This document shows, in pieces, positions 1 through 9,690 of a DNA stretch of 64,000 bases. The stretch spans positions 992,001-1,056,000 of the forward strand of contig CP049781.1 in the NCBI GenBank assembly GCA_011082265.1, given 5' to 3'. This DNA comes from Candidatus Lachnocurva vaginae (GTDB lineage: Bacteria > Bacillota > Clostridia > Lachnospirales > Lachnospiraceae). A program made the translations under genes and the position numbers. Positions within the stretch are counted from its first letter, which is position 1, and every line of letters begins with the position of its first letter. Under the pieces are notes generated by a model that saw only the letters and a list, made by a program, of their open reading frames with translations, was not told where the DNA came from and searched no databases.

Positions 1-284
1 GCCGGAATCACCTTAGTATTATTTATTACAAGACAGTCCCCCGGATTTAAATAATCTATAATATTGTAAAAATGCTTATCCTCATATGAACCGTCTCTAT
101 GAAGAATCATAAGCCTTGAATCGGATCTTTTCTTCAAAGGGTCCTGTGCTATTAGTTCTTCTGGTAAATAATAATCATAAGTAGATAATTTAGTTAAATC
201 CTTCTCTTCATTTTCTGCTTCTGCAGACCTACTTACACTTGATTTTTTTAATTTTTGTTCATCATTTTCTGTCTCATTATTCAT
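1..284 (-). CDS. queA: S-adenosylmethionine:tRNA ribosyltransferase-isomerase (5' part, cut by window edge)
   Basis: QueA makes epoxyqueuosine from preQ1 at tRNA wobble position 34. Only the first 94 residues are inside the window. The core reads YYLPEELIAQDPLKKRSDSR, followed by an RLMILHRDG stretch and LNPGDCLVINNTKVIPA, a near-textbook QueA N-terminus. The ATG is 39 bp after the pheT stop, so it is probably the third gene of a pheS-pheT-queA operon. Oddity: about 37 charged, low-complexity residues rich in Glu, Lys and Ser precede the usual start of the family, and there is no internal ATG to shorten it. The Shine-Dalgarno before the ATG is weak (GAAAG). Family assignment is safe; the start is less so. 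Confidence 0.9.
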   Translation of the reverse strand, partial: MNNETENDEQKLKKSSVSRSAEAENEEKDLTKLSTYDYYLPEELIAQDPLKKRSDSRLMILHRDGSYEDKHFYNIIDYLNPGDCLVINNTKVIP

Positions 285-323
285 TTTTTACTTTCTACAC
301 TTTCCTTTAAACTCTGAAATTTT

Positions 324-2747
324 TTACTTTCTAAGTTCAATTCCCATATTAGAAAGCTCTTTTAATATATTATTCATAGGCAAAGTTATGTCATTTTCTT
401 CTAAATTTTTATCTTTTGCTCTGAATGTAAGTGTGTATGCCATGGACTTAAATCCGTCTTTTATCTGATTGCCTTCATATAAATCAAAAAGTTTATAGCT
501 TTCAAGGTTCTTTCCACCATTTTCTTTGAATACTTTTTCAATATCATAAGATAAAACATTTTTTGGTACAACAAGTGAAATATCCCTACTTGATGGCGGA
601 AAGTTTATAATTTTTTCGTACTTTGTATTAAAGCTTGCATTCTCATAAATATATTGTAAATCCAAAACTGCTATATAAGTTCTATCGCCTATCTTATAAT
701 TCTTAAGAACGTTAGGATGAACTTCTCCTATGTATCCTATAACATTTCCTTTATAAATTATATCTGCCTGTCTTCCAGGATGTAAAAATGACTTGTCGGA
801 ATTTGGATCATATGTTATATCTTCTATCATTCCAACCTTAGAAAGGACTTCTTCTACTACGCCTTTCATGTTAAAGAAATCTCCTTCTCCATAAAATCCG
901 AACGTAAGCTGTGCTCTTTCATCCGGAAGATCTGTTAAAGGAAGACTCTTTGGGATATATACATTTCCTATTTCGTATAGGTATGCTTCTTTATTTCTCT
1001 TATTATAGTTAGTTGAAAGAGAAGTAAGAATCCCATTAAGAGAAAGTGTTCTCATGATTCTAAAATCTTCTCCTAAAGGATTTTGAATTTCAATTGCATC
1101 TCTATATTTACTATCTTTTTCTATAAGTAATTTATCAAACACTTTCTTACTTTCAAAAGAATAATGCATTGCTTCCGAAAATCCATATTCCAAAGCTATT
1201 TCTCTACAAAGCTTATTAATATTTCCTTTGTGTCCGAGTGTTCCTACAGTAGCTTCGCCTTTCGGAAGAGTTGTAGGAATTTTATCATATCCATAAAATC
1301 TTGCGACTTCTTCCGCTATATCAGCATAGCAAAGTAAGTCAAGTCTAAAGAATGGGATGATAAGTTCATTTGTCTTTTCATTATAGCCTACTTCAAGTCT
1401 CTTAAAATAAGAAAGCATTGTATCAGCTTCAATACAAGTTCCGAGCATGTCATTATATTTATCGGGTTCAAATGGAATTCTTACTTCCTTTTTTTCCTCA
1501 TTACATACATCAAGTATTTCTCCTACAACTTCTCCTGCATGAAGTTCTTCAACAAGCTCACAAGCTCTTTCCATTGCAAGATATGCCATTTCATTTGGAA
1601 GTCCCTTTTCAAATTTTGAAGAAGCATCTGTTCTAAGTCCGAGCTTTTTCGATGAAAGTCTTATATTTGTTCCGTCAAAGCATGCCGCTTCAAAAAGAAT
1701 ATCCTTTGCAGAATCAGTAATCATAGAGTTTTCTCCTCCCATGATACCTGCAATACCTATAGGCTTTTCTTTGTCATTTATCATCAATATATCATTGGTA
1801 AGAGTTCTTTCTATTCCATCAAGCGTTGTAAATTTTTCATTATCTTTTGCGTTATCAACAATTATTTCATTTCCCGCTATCGTACTTATATCATAAGCAT
1901 GCATAGGCTGACCATATTCTTCCATAACATAATTAGTTATGTCGACAAAGTTATTTATAGGTCTTATTCCTTGAGATCTAAGTCTTTTTTGCATCCAAAT
2001 AGGTGACGGCTCAATCTTTACATTCCTAATTACACGAGCCGTATACCTCTTACAAAGGTCTTTATTTCTGGTAGTCACCTTGATATAAGAAGCTGTATCT
2101 TCTTTATTTCCCGTTTTTTTAATTTTATCTATGTTCAATGGTAATCTGAAAGTTGCTGCAGCTTCTCTTGCAAGTCCTATAATTGAAAAGCAGTCAACTC
2201 TGTTGGATGTAATTTCATATTCTATTGCAACATCATCAAGTCCGAGCTCTTTAATAGCATCACTTCCAACTTTAGCATCATCCGAGAAAATGTAAAGTCC
2301 GTCTTCTTCATTTTCACTTCTATATAAAGAAGGATTAGAACAAAGCTCTCCGATTCCACACATCATTCCATCAGAATCAACTCCTCTAAGTTTTCCTGAA
2401 TGAATTTCGATTCCATTTTCATTTACTTCGCTTTTCCCATGTGCATATGCAACTTTACCACCATCAAGTACAACCGGGACCTTAATTCCTACCTTTATAT
2501 TCTTAGCACCGGTCACAATTTGAAGTACCTTATTTCCTATATCAACTTTACATATAGAAAGCTTATCTGCATCCGGGTGCTTTTCAATTTCTTTTATCTG
2601 TCCTACAACAATATTCTTAAGATTTTTTGAAAAATCTTCATAAAACTCAACCTTTGAACCGGATAATGTCATCCTATCCATGTATTCTTTAGGTGAACAA
2701 TTAAGTCCCGGTACTAAATCTTTTATCCAATTAAGTGATGTTCTCAC
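324..2747 (-). CDS. pheT: phenylalanine--tRNA ligase beta subunit
   Basis: Large subunit of the cytosolic alpha2beta2 enzyme that charges tRNA-Phe. Full length for the bacterial family (807 aa). Order of domains: an OB-fold tRNA-binding domain at about 40-150 (VGQIKEIEKHPDADKLSICK), the B3/B4 editing domain at about 210-380, B5 at about 400-470, a catalytic-like core, and the FDX-ACB anticodon-binding domain at about 715-806 (FPPSSRDISLVVP). The start codon is GTG, chosen because AGGGAG lies 7 bases upstream. It lies 122 bp downstream of pheS and just before queA. No T-box leader is seen upstream of the pair. Confidence 0.97.
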   Translation of the reverse strand: MRTSLNWIKDLVPGLNCSPKEYMDRMTLSGSKVEFYEDFSKNLKNIVVGQIKEIEKHPDADKLSICKVDIGNKVLQIVTGAKNIKVGIKVPVVLDGGKVAYAHGKSEVNENGIEIHSGKLRGVDSDGMMCGIGELCSNPSLYRSENEEDGLYIFSDDAKVGSDAIKELGLDDVAIEYEITSNRVDCFSIIGLAREAAATFRLPLNIDKIKKTGNKEDTASYIKVTTRNKDLCKRYTARVIRNVKIEPSPIWMQKRLRSQGIRPINNFVDITNYVMEEYGQPMHAYDISTIAGNEIIVDNAKDNEKFTTLDGIERTLTNDILMINDKEKPIGIAGIMGGENSMITDSAKDILFEAACFDGTNIRLSSKKLGLRTDASSKFEKGLPNEMAYLAMERACELVEELHAGEVVGEILDVCNEEKKEVRIPFEPDKYNDMLGTCIEADTMLSYFKRLEVGYNEKTNELIIPFFRLDLLCYADIAEEVARFYGYDKIPTTLPKGEATVGTLGHKGNINKLCREIALEYGFSEAMHYSFESKKVFDKLLIEKDSKYRDAIEIQNPLGEDFRIMRTLSLNGILTSLSTNYNKRNKEAYLYEIGNVYIPKSLPLTDLPDERAQLTFGFYGEGDFFNMKGVVEEVLSKVGMIEDITYDPNSDKSFLHPGRQADIIYKGNVIGYIGEVHPNVLKNYKIGDRTYIAVLDLQYIYENASFNTKYEKIINFPPSSRDISLVVPKNVLSYDIEKVFKENGGKNLESYKLFDLYEGNQIKDGFKSMAYTLTFRAKDKNLEENDITLPMNNILKELSNMGIELRK

Positions 2748-2869
2748 GATAATTCTCCCTTTTATATTAGAAATTATACAAGCCTTTAATGAAAATTCTT
2801 ATACTAATAAATTTTAATACTATAAATATTTAATATCTTTATAGAAAATATTTATCAAAACCTAATAAA

Positions 2870-3898
2870 TCAAAATTGATTTAAAAATCTTATGTCATTT
2901 TCATATAAAAGTCGCATATCATCAATTTCATATTTAAGTAACGTAATTCTTTCAAGTCCTATTCCAAAAGCGAATCCTCTATATTTTTCGTTATCAATAC
3001 CGCTCATTTTTAGGACCCTTGGATGAACCATTCCGCAACCTAAAATTTCAATCCATCCTTCACCCTTGCAGAATCTACATCCTTTTCCTTTGCACTTAAA
3101 ACATGAAACATCCATCTCTGCTGAAGGCTCTGTAAATGGGAAATGGTGAGGTCTGAATTTTACCTTTATATCCTGTCCCAAAAATTCTTTTGCAAAATTT
3201 GAAAGTGTTCCTTTTAGGTCAGAAAAAGTGATATTCTTATCGATTATCATTCCCTCAATCTGATGGAATGAAGGAGAATGAGTTGCATCAACTTCATCTG
3301 AACGGAAAACTCTCCCGGGAGCTATCATTCTTATAGGGAGATGTCCCTTTTCCATCTGTCTTACCTGAACAGGAGATGTCTGTGTTCTAAGTACGATATC
3401 TTTATCTTTTGTTATATAGAATGTATCCTGTTCATCTTTTGCCGGATGATTTGCAGGAATATTTAAAGCTTCAAAATTGTAATAATCTTTTTCTATTTCA
3501 GGTCCCGATACAACTTCATATCCCATACCGATGAAAATTTTTTCTACTTCGTCAAGGACTTTAGTATTTGGATGAGGATGACCTATCTTTCTTCTCTTAG
3601 AAGGAAGTGTTACATCGATGACTTCAGCTTTAAGTTTTTCATTTAAAGATGCATTTTCCAAGTTATTTTTAAACTCTAAAAGAAGTTCTTCTATAGTATC
3701 ACGGGTTTCATTAACCATTTTCCCGACTTTCGGTCTTTCTTTTTCAGAAACATCTTTCATGGAACGAAGTATGTTCTTAAGTTCACCTTTTTTCCCTAAA
3801 AAAGCTACACGAATGTCATTAAGTTCGGAAAGATTAGATACATTTTTTATTCTCTCTTCTGCATGTTTTTCAATCTTTTTCAGTTCCTCTTTAATCAT
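2870..3898 (-). CDS. pheS: phenylalanine--tRNA ligase alpha subunit
   Basis: Catalytic subunit of phenylalanyl-tRNA synthetase, 342 aa, the usual size. Residues 1-90 form the N-terminal coiled coil that contacts tRNA. The class II core follows, with motif 2 (FRSDEVDATHSPSFHQIEG) and motif 3 (GFAFGIGLERI). Residues around 245-265 hold four cysteines in two CxxC pairs (CFKC and CRFC), an insertion that looks like a zinc ribbon. It occurs in some clostridial PheS but is absent from many others. The gene is translated just ahead of pheT. Only 164 bp separate it from dinB, which leaves no room for the long T-box leader often found before pheST in Firmicutes. Confidence 0.97.
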   Translation of the reverse strand: MIKEELKKIEKHAEERIKNVSNLSELNDIRVAFLGKKGELKNILRSMKDVSEKERPKVGKMVNETRDTIEELLLEFKNNLENASLNEKLKAEVIDVTLPSKRRKIGHPHPNTKVLDEVEKIFIGMGYEVVSGPEIEKDYYNFEALNIPANHPAKDEQDTFYITKDKDIVLRTQTSPVQVRQMEKGHLPIRMIAPGRVFRSDEVDATHSPSFHQIEGMIIDKNITFSDLKGTLSNFAKEFLGQDIKVKFRPHHFPFTEPSAEMDVSCFKCKGKGCRFCKGEGWIEILGCGMVHPRVLKMSGIDNEKYRGFAFGIGLERITLLKYEIDDMRLLYENDIRFLNQF

Positions 3899-3932
3899 AT
3901 TAAATCTCCATTTTAATTTTTATAACTTTTCT

Positions 3933-4001
3933 TTTAATATAAAAATGATTTTCTATAAATAACTTCTCTTTTTATATAAAAAATGATTTTCTATAAATAA
4001 T
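3933..4001. repeat. two-copy direct repeat upstream of pheS
   Basis: The stretch ATGATTTTCTATAAATAA with about 8 further flanking matches occurs twice, 38 bp apart (3933-3963 and 3971-4001). It lies in the pheS leader. No function is evident. Confidence 0.7.
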
Positions 4002-4062
4002 TTTACCTTCATACATTAAAAACTATAGAAAAGATTAGCACAGTAAATATCAAAAAACAAGT

Positions 4063-5241
4063 TTATATACCCTTATGAATTGTTCCAAGTCCATATTTAT
4101 CATTAATATGTTTCATCGTTTTTTTTAATTCTTTATCCTTATTTGATTCCGGTTTTATATCAAATATAGACATTTGATATGGGACTTTTTCATTTTCATT
4201 AGAAAGATCCAAAACTCTTACACCGATAAGCCTTATATTCATGCCTTTATTATGTTCCATAATATATTTTAAAAGTTTTTTTGCTTCATCAAATATATCA
4301 TTTGCATCGAAAATATGCTTATCGAGCATTGCCTGATGAGTAGTTTTTATAAAATTTGAAAATTTAACTTCAACAAGAACGGTTTTTCCTTTAACTTTAT
4401 CTTTTTTTAGCCTATTTGAAACCGTAATTGAAAGTTCTTTTAAAAATATACTTGCATCTGCAAAAGATGTTATATCAACCGGAGCAGTTTTTGAATTTCC
4501 TATTCCCTTTGGATCTTCTTTTTTTATTATAAGCTTATCTGTATCTATTCCATTTGCATATTTATATAAAAGTTTTCCATGTGATTTTAAATGTGATTCT
4601 ATAATGCTCTCATCAGATAAAGCAAGTGCTCCTATCGTATTAATACCCATATTCCTAAGGTAAGATGAAGATTTCTTCCCGGACATATATAATCTTTCGA
4701 TAGGAAGAGGCCACATTTTTTCTTTTATCTCATCGGAAAAAAGTGTATGTACTTTATCCGGCTTTTCCATATCCGATGCCATTTTAGCAAGAACCTTTTT
4801 ATCGGAAATTCCTACATTTACACTGAAATAAAGCTCATGTTTTATTTTATCTTTTATAAATATGGCAATCTTTTTTGCTTCTTCTTTACTTATATATGGG
4901 ACATCGACATAGCATTCATCAATACTAGCTTGTTCTACTATATCAAAATAGTGCTTTACAAAAGCTATAAATTTTTTTGAATATTCATTATATATTTTAT
5001 GTATAGGAGGCTCAATTATAATATTCGGGCATTTTTGAAGTGCCATAGAAATAGTATCTCCCGTCTTTATATTAAATTTTTTTGCAGGGATAGACTTAGC
5101 TACGACTATTCCGTGGCGTTTAGCACTATCTCCTCCAATGACGGAAGGTACTGTTCTTAAATCAATTTTCTTGCCATTTTTTAAATTATAAACCGCAGAC
5201 CAGCTTAAAAATGCACTGTTTACATCAATATGAAATATCAT
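4063..5241 (-). CDS. dinB: Y-family DNA polymerase IV
   Basis: Error-prone translesion polymerase, 392 aa. The catalytic carboxylates are visible in FHIDVNSAFLSW (Asp 6) and SIDECYVD (Asp/Glu about 107-108). The palm, fingers and little-finger domains follow in the normal order. Close to the C-terminus QMSIF is a beta-clamp binding motif, so it should be recruited by the sliding clamp. It appears monocistronic, between pheS and ackA. No LexA-like operator was recognised upstream by eye. The ADLREIP-like and RHGIVVAKSIPAK motifs place it in the clostridial 'DNA polymerase Y family' branch. Confidence 0.95.
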   Translation of the reverse strand: MIFHIDVNSAFLSWSAVYNLKNGKKIDLRTVPSVIGGDSAKRHGIVVAKSIPAKKFNIKTGDTISMALQKCPNIIIEPPIHKIYNEYSKKFIAFVKHYFDIVEQASIDECYVDVPYISKEEAKKIAIFIKDKIKHELYFSVNVGISDKKVLAKMASDMEKPDKVHTLFSDEIKEKMWPLPIERLYMSGKKSSSYLRNMGINTIGALALSDESIIESHLKSHGKLLYKYANGIDTDKLIIKKEDPKGIGNSKTAPVDITSFADASIFLKELSITVSNRLKKDKVKGKTVLVEVKFSNFIKTTHQAMLDKHIFDANDIFDEAKKLLKYIMEHNKGMNIRLIGVRVLDLSNENEKVPYQMSIFDIKPESNKDKELKKTMKHINDKYGLGTIHKGI

Positions 5242-5332
5242 TTTTACATTTTATATTTATAAATCTATAACTTTATACTATATACTTACGCTTTTACTTT
5301 ACATTTATTATATTATACACTAATGCAAAAAA

Positions 5333-5352
5333 TAGGGGCTAAGTGCCCCCAT
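5333..5352 (-). terminator. intrinsic terminator of ackA
   Basis: GGGGC and GCCCC pair across a 5-base loop. On the minus strand the stem is followed by TATTTTTT. It lies 35 bp after the ackA stop. Confidence 0.85.
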
Positions 5353-5386
5353 CTTTTTTTATAATAATTATATTTTTAAGATTTTA

Positions 5387-6589
5387 TTATAATTTACTAA
5401 CAATTTCTTTCGTCTGCATTGCAATTGACATTTCTTCATCAGTTGGAACTACATATACTTTAATTTTTGAATCCACTCCTGAAATAAGGCACTCCCCATG
5501 TACGTTATCATTTTTTTCATTGTCAAGTGTTATTCCGAGTGGTTTTAATCTTTCCATAATAAGTCTTCTAATAAGAGAATTATGTTCACCAATTCCTGCA
5601 GTAAAGGTTATTGCATCGACTTTCCCAAGTACAAGTACATAAGAGCCTATATATTTTAATATAGCATATACATAACACTTAAATGCTCTAATTGCATTAG
5701 GATTACCTTTATTATACTCTTCTTCCAAATCTCTCATATCTGAAGAAATGTAACCACTAAGCCCATAAACTCCCGATTTCTTATTTAATATTGTAAGAGC
5801 TTCTCCTACACTTACATTTTCCTTTTCTGTAATAACTTTAACAACCTCAGGATCAATATTTCCTGAACGTGTTCCCATTATAATTCCCTCAAGAGGAGTA
5901 TAGCCCATTGAAGTATCTATTGATTTCCCATTTTTTATTGCTGTTATGCTAGCTCCATTTCCCAAATGACATACTATCTGATTAATTGAATTATAATCTT
6001 TACCCATAATTTCAGCAGTTCTTTTAGATACATAAGCATGACTGGTACCATGGAAACCATATTTTCTAACTTTATATTTCTCATAATATTCATATGGAAT
6101 ACCATAAAGATATGCCTCCTCAGGAATCGTATGATGGTATGCTGTATCGAATACTGCAACCATTTTCGTATTAGGCATAGCTTTTTTACAAGCTCTTATT
6201 CCCATAAGATGTGCCGGATTATGAAGAGGTGCAAGAGGACAACATGCTTCAATATCATTTATTACTTCATCAGTAATCAATGTTGCTTCAAAGAATTTAT
6301 CTCCGCCATGTACAACTCTATGTCCTATAGCACTGATTTCACTTAAATCTTTTATGACTCCGATTTCTTTATCTAAAAGAGTCTTAAGAACTACACCTAC
6401 AGCTATATCATGATTTGGAAAATCTATATCCTTTTCTATTTTTTCTTTGCCGGGTCTTTCATATTTGAAATGACCATTATTTATCGTAATTCTTTCACAA
6501 ATCCCCGTTGCAAGGACTTTTTTACTATCAATATCAATAAGTCTGAATTTAAGAGATGAGCTTCCGCAATTTATAACAAGAATTTTCAT
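5387..6589 (-). CDS. ackA: acetate kinase
   Basis: Converts acetyl phosphate and ADP to acetate and ATP, the energy-yielding last step of acetate fermentation in the cytosol. At 400 aa it is typical. Signature stretches: NCGSSSLKFRL at the N-terminus, HRVVHGGDKF, NPAHLMGI, FDTAYHHT, HGTSHAYV and CHLGNGASI, with the ATP-site TAGIGEHN near residue 330. The ATG is preceded by AAAGGGAG at good spacing. The usual partner pta is not adjacent; upstream is an unrelated kinase-like gene. A hairpin terminator follows directly, so it is probably expressed alone. Confidence 0.97.
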   Translation of the reverse strand: MKILVINCGSSSLKFRLIDIDSKKVLATGICERITINNGHFKYERPGKEKIEKDIDFPNHDIAVGVVLKTLLDKEIGVIKDLSEISAIGHRVVHGGDKFFEATLITDEVINDIEACCPLAPLHNPAHLMGIRACKKAMPNTKMVAVFDTAYHHTIPEEAYLYGIPYEYYEKYKVRKYGFHGTSHAYVSKRTAEIMGKDYNSINQIVCHLGNGASITAIKNGKSIDTSMGYTPLEGIIMGTRSGNIDPEVVKVITEKENVSVGEALTILNKKSGVYGLSGYISSDMRDLEEEYNKGNPNAIRAFKCYVYAILKYIGSYVLVLGKVDAITFTAGIGEHNSLIRRLIMERLKPLGITLDNEKNDNVHGECLISGVDSKIKVYVVPTDEEMSIAMQTKEIVSKL

Positions 6590-6743
6590 ATTATACTCCC
6601 TTTCCCAAATATTTTATAAGGGTAAAATTACATAACAAAATAAATATAACAATATTATTATAACAATTTTTTTTTAAATAAAATACTTTTTTTATTCACT
6701 ATGTCTAAATTAATAGTATAAATAAAATTTTTATCTGTCATAT

Positions 6744-7805
6744 TTATTTAGCGGAAATGCCATTTGCATTAAGTACGCTTAATATAAAGTTTACAGATCC
6801 TTCAATACCATAGCTTGCACTATTTATAGACAAATCATAATTTATTGCATCTCCCCACTTCTTACCCGTATAAAAGTTATAATATGAAGAATGTGCTTTA
6901 TCTACTTCCTTTATCTGCTTAAGTGCCGTCTTTTTATCAACATGATTTATATGCATAACTCTATGTAGTCTTCTCTTCAAAGGTGCTGTTATATATATAC
7001 TTATATGAGGAATTCTATTATTAAGAAGTATCCTATCTGCACAACGTCCCATAACAACAAAATCATTTTTCTTAGACATATCTACAATAAGATCGCTTTG
7101 ATTAAAAAATACTGCATCTCTTATTGGAAGTCCGTGATAACGATACCATTTATCCAGTCTTTCTTTTAAAGTAAATTCCGATTTATTATTTCCAAAACCT
7201 AATCTACCTTTTTTATCTTTTAAAGCTTCAACTCCAGTTTTCATAGGCCTTATATCTTTTATGCCATCCTGCTCAGCTTCAAGTCGCTTAAGAACAGACT
7301 CAAAAATTTCTTCATCATAATAATCTATTTTTAACTTATCTGAAAGATCAAAGCCTATTTCATCTCCACCGGCACCATAACTTCTACTTATACATATAAT
7401 TAGGTGCTCTCCTTCATCAAATCTTTTTTTCATCATGAAGGCATTAACTTCCAGAAGATTGTTATCTTTTATATCTGCATGCTCTATTTTAAAGCTTATT
7501 TCGTCAACTTCATTAATTATTGAGTTGTATTCTGTAAGCACTTCTTTATGTATCTGTTTATTTTCTATAGAACGTGCCATATTACTTATAAGTGCAAGCG
7601 TACTTCTTACATAATGAGAATCTTTCGTATCCTGAAACATATTATAGATTTCATCTATCATTAAATCTCTGTCACCGGTAAATACACGACCGAGCTCCGA
7701 GCCTATCGCTTCATAAACTCTTTTATCAAGATCATAAATTCTTCCTGCAAGTTTCTTAATGTCATATGTATTTTGGGATACAGTTTCAGTATTTTTATTT
7801 TCCAT
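6744..7805 (-). CDS. cytidylate kinase-like family protein
   Basis: 353 aa. The N-terminal 130 residues are a helical region with no clear family. From about residue 135 the protein shows the P-loop kinase fold of the cytidylate-kinase-like group: LIICISRSYGAGGDEIG with a glycine-rich loop, a DYYDEEIF acidic segment and VVMGRCADRIL. Such proteins (AAA_26 type) are common in Clostridia and their substrate is usually unknown, so a real CMP kinase role should not be assumed. It starts 21 bp after the end of the antiporter gene upstream, so the two are probably co-transcribed. No membrane segment is seen. Confidence 0.8.
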   Translation of the reverse strand: MENKNTETVSQNTYDIKKLAGRIYDLDKRVYEAIGSELGRVFTGDRDLMIDEIYNMFQDTKDSHYVRSTLALISNMARSIENKQIHKEVLTEYNSIINEVDEISFKIEHADIKDNNLLEVNAFMMKKRFDEGEHLIICISRSYGAGGDEIGFDLSDKLKIDYYDEEIFESVLKRLEAEQDGIKDIRPMKTGVEALKDKKGRLGFGNNKSEFTLKERLDKWYRYHGLPIRDAVFFNQSDLIVDMSKKNDFVVMGRCADRILLNNRIPHISIYITAPLKRRLHRVMHINHVDKKTALKQIKEVDKAHSSYYNFYTGKKWGDAINYDLSINSASYGIEGSVNFILSVLNANGISAK

Positions 7806-7826
7806 TTTAATCCTCCTTCACATACT

Positions 7827-9170
7827 CTATAAGAAAAATGCCAATGTATCAAGTATAAATACAGGTATAAGTATTAAAATTGACCATTTCATATAACCGA
7901 AGAATGACGGCATATGAACACCATTTTCATCTGAAATTGCTTTAACCATAAAATTAGGTGCATTTCCTATATAAGTATTTGCTCCCATAAATACTGCTCC
8001 TGAAGATATAGCTGAAAGAACTTTTATAGGAACAGTTCCTAATGAAGTTACCATTCCATGTGCAAATCCGAGTGAGCCTGCCGTAGTTAAAAATACAAGA
8101 TATGTAGGAGTGTTATCAAGGAAGCTTGAAAGTGCTCCAGTTGTCCAAAACATTTCAAATGGTTTTGTGATTCCAAGATTAGGTCCATACTCTTTTAAAA
8201 GTAAAAGTGTAGGCTGCATCGTAATAAATATACCTATAAAAAGCACAGCAACCTCTTTTATAGCTCCCCAAGTAAAGTGGTTAGCCCTTCTTACAGTTTT
8301 ATCTGTTGTTTTAAATGAAAGATATGCTGCAAGAAGTATAAGCACCATTTCTATAATTGAAGGATATGAAAGTGTTACATTAAATGGGAGATTAAGTCCC
8401 TTTACTCCTCCGCCATGTGCTTTAAACATAGAAATCTTAGGTAAAATTCCGCTTAAAATAACTCCTAAGACTATCATAATTAAGAAAATTATATTATGAA
8501 GTCCACGAAAGCTTATTTCAGTTCCAGCCTTACTGATATCCGGTTTTCTTCCGTGAGCAATATCATGTCTATACTTTTTCATATCTATGAAATAAAAGAT
8601 AGTAAGAAGAATCACCATATTAAATAAAAGTATCGGGAATAAATGCAAGCTCCAGAAGAAAGGAATTCCTCTCATAAATCCCATAAGAAGAGGCGGATCA
8701 CCTATCGGTGTAAGACATCCTCCTATATTGGAAACTAAAAAAATAAAGAATACCATTATATGGTATTTTCTCTTTCTCCATGAATTCATTTTTACTACAG
8801 GTCTCACCATAAGCATTGAAGAACCTGTAGTTCCTATAACACTTGATAAAAGTGTTCCTATCGCCAATAAAATTACATTTACAAGAGGCGAACCTGCAAG
8901 GTCTCCTTCAAATGAAATATTACCGGCAACACAATAAAGTCCAAATAACATGACAATAAAACTCAAATAGTCATTTACAACAGTATCTAAAAATGCTTCA
9001 GCCGATTTATTTATTCCGAAAACTGATGAAAACATTATAATTGCCGCTATTGACCATAAAAAAACTATAAGCGGTTGATATTTATCCCAAATTTTCGATA
9101 AAAGAATCGGACACAATGCTATACAAAGAAGTAACCCTATAAAAGGTATTGAAAGCCACATTGGTGTCAT
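7827..9170 (-). CDS. NhaD/CitMHS-type sodium:proton antiporter
   Basis: Polytopic membrane protein of 447 aa with about 12 hydrophobic segments. The sequence VSNIGGCLTPIGDPPLLMGF is the hallmark loop of the NhaD-like sodium:proton antiporter branch of the ion transporter superfamily, and SSFLDNTPTYLVFL in the second half is the matching repeat. This implies Na+ (or Li+) export coupled to proton entry at the cytoplasmic membrane. It is the first gene of a two-gene unit with the kinase-like protein downstream. Which cation is carried cannot be decided from sequence alone. Confidence 0.87.
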   Translation of the reverse strand: MTPMWLSIPFIGLLLCIALCPILLSKIWDKYQPLIVFLWSIAAIIMFSSVFGINKSAEAFLDTVVNDYLSFIVMLFGLYCVAGNISFEGDLAGSPLVNVILLAIGTLLSSVIGTTGSSMLMVRPVVKMNSWRKRKYHIMVFFIFLVSNIGGCLTPIGDPPLLMGFMRGIPFFWSLHLFPILLFNMVILLTIFYFIDMKKYRHDIAHGRKPDISKAGTEISFRGLHNIIFLIMIVLGVILSGILPKISMFKAHGGGVKGLNLPFNVTLSYPSIIEMVLILLAAYLSFKTTDKTVRRANHFTWGAIKEVAVLFIGIFITMQPTLLLLKEYGPNLGITKPFEMFWTTGALSSFLDNTPTYLVFLTTAGSLGFAHGMVTSLGTVPIKVLSAISSGAVFMGANTYIGNAPNFMVKAISDENGVHMPSFFGYMKWSILILIPVFILDTLAFFL

Positions 9171-9246
9171 AAAGAGCCTCCATTCAATTTAAAATAAACG
9201 CCAATTTTTTTTAATCACCAAAGATTTATTATATGCCTTTAAATAA

Positions 9247-9281
9247 AAAACACAACACTTATTTTTATAGTGTTGTGTTTT
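9247..9281. terminator. bidirectional hairpin terminator
   Basis: A 13-bp perfect stem (AAAACACAACACT pairing with AGTGTTGTGTTTT) with a 9-base loop and a T-rich tail on both strands. It ends minus-strand transcripts coming from the MATE gene and the small cassette, and it insulates the antiporter operon. Confidence 0.85.
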
Positions 9282-9318
9282 TGCTTTGTATATATCGTTA
9301 ATTTTTTTCTTTTCTAGA
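9266..9318. repeat. left copy of about 53-bp direct repeat flanking inserted cassette
   Basis: Matches 9853-9906 with one substitution and one T-run indel. It includes half of the terminator stem and a copy of the last codons of the MATE gene, now out of frame. Confidence 0.85.
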
Positions 9319-9347
9319 ACTTAATCTAAATTCTATTTTCCCTATTT

Positions 9348-9677
9348 TTAATCTTGTTGCAAAATATCTAGCTTTAATCGAATCAGTTTTTCAACTATAT
9401 CGTCTGATATATGCCATTCTCTCTTTGTTGATTGAAAATAGTACTTTGATATTTCTTTTTGAATATCTTCAATTGTCAAACTCCCTAATTTTCTAATGTT
9501 CATTGCAAAGAAATGATCAATAGCGTTTTCTTCCTCAGGTTGTATACGATTCTTTATAAGAACCGTCTCATACGTTTCAATCCCATATTTTTGAGTTATT
9601 TCATCAATAACATCCATAATCCAAGATAATTCTGTTAATATCTCTTCGTTAAAGTTCTCTTTTATTAACCCTGCCAT
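9348..9677 (-). CDS. hypothetical protein of a small inserted cassette
   Basis: 109 aa, not recognised. The ATG was chosen because AAAGAGG lies 8 bases upstream; a longer frame starting at 9749 would lack a good site. The protein is acidic, mostly helical and has no membrane segment or signal peptide. It contains IDEITQKYGIETYET and ends LDILQQD. It follows a 45-codon open frame by 13 bp, and both lie inside a DNA stretch bounded by direct repeats of the MATE 3' end. The context therefore suggests a transferred accessory gene pair, perhaps the tail of a larger module, but no function can be assigned. Confidence 0.6.
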   Translation of the reverse strand: MAGLIKENFNEEILTELSWIMDVIDEITQKYGIETYETVLIKNRIQPEEENAIDHFFAMNIRKLGSLTIEDIQKEISKYYFQSTKREWHISDDIVEKLIRLKLDILQQD

Positions 9678-9690
9678 TATAGTTACCTCT

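Noticed and set aside
3899..4062. Possible T-box leader before pheS
   Set aside because: The gap is only 164 bp, contains a simple direct repeat, and shows no T-box sequence or antiterminator stem.
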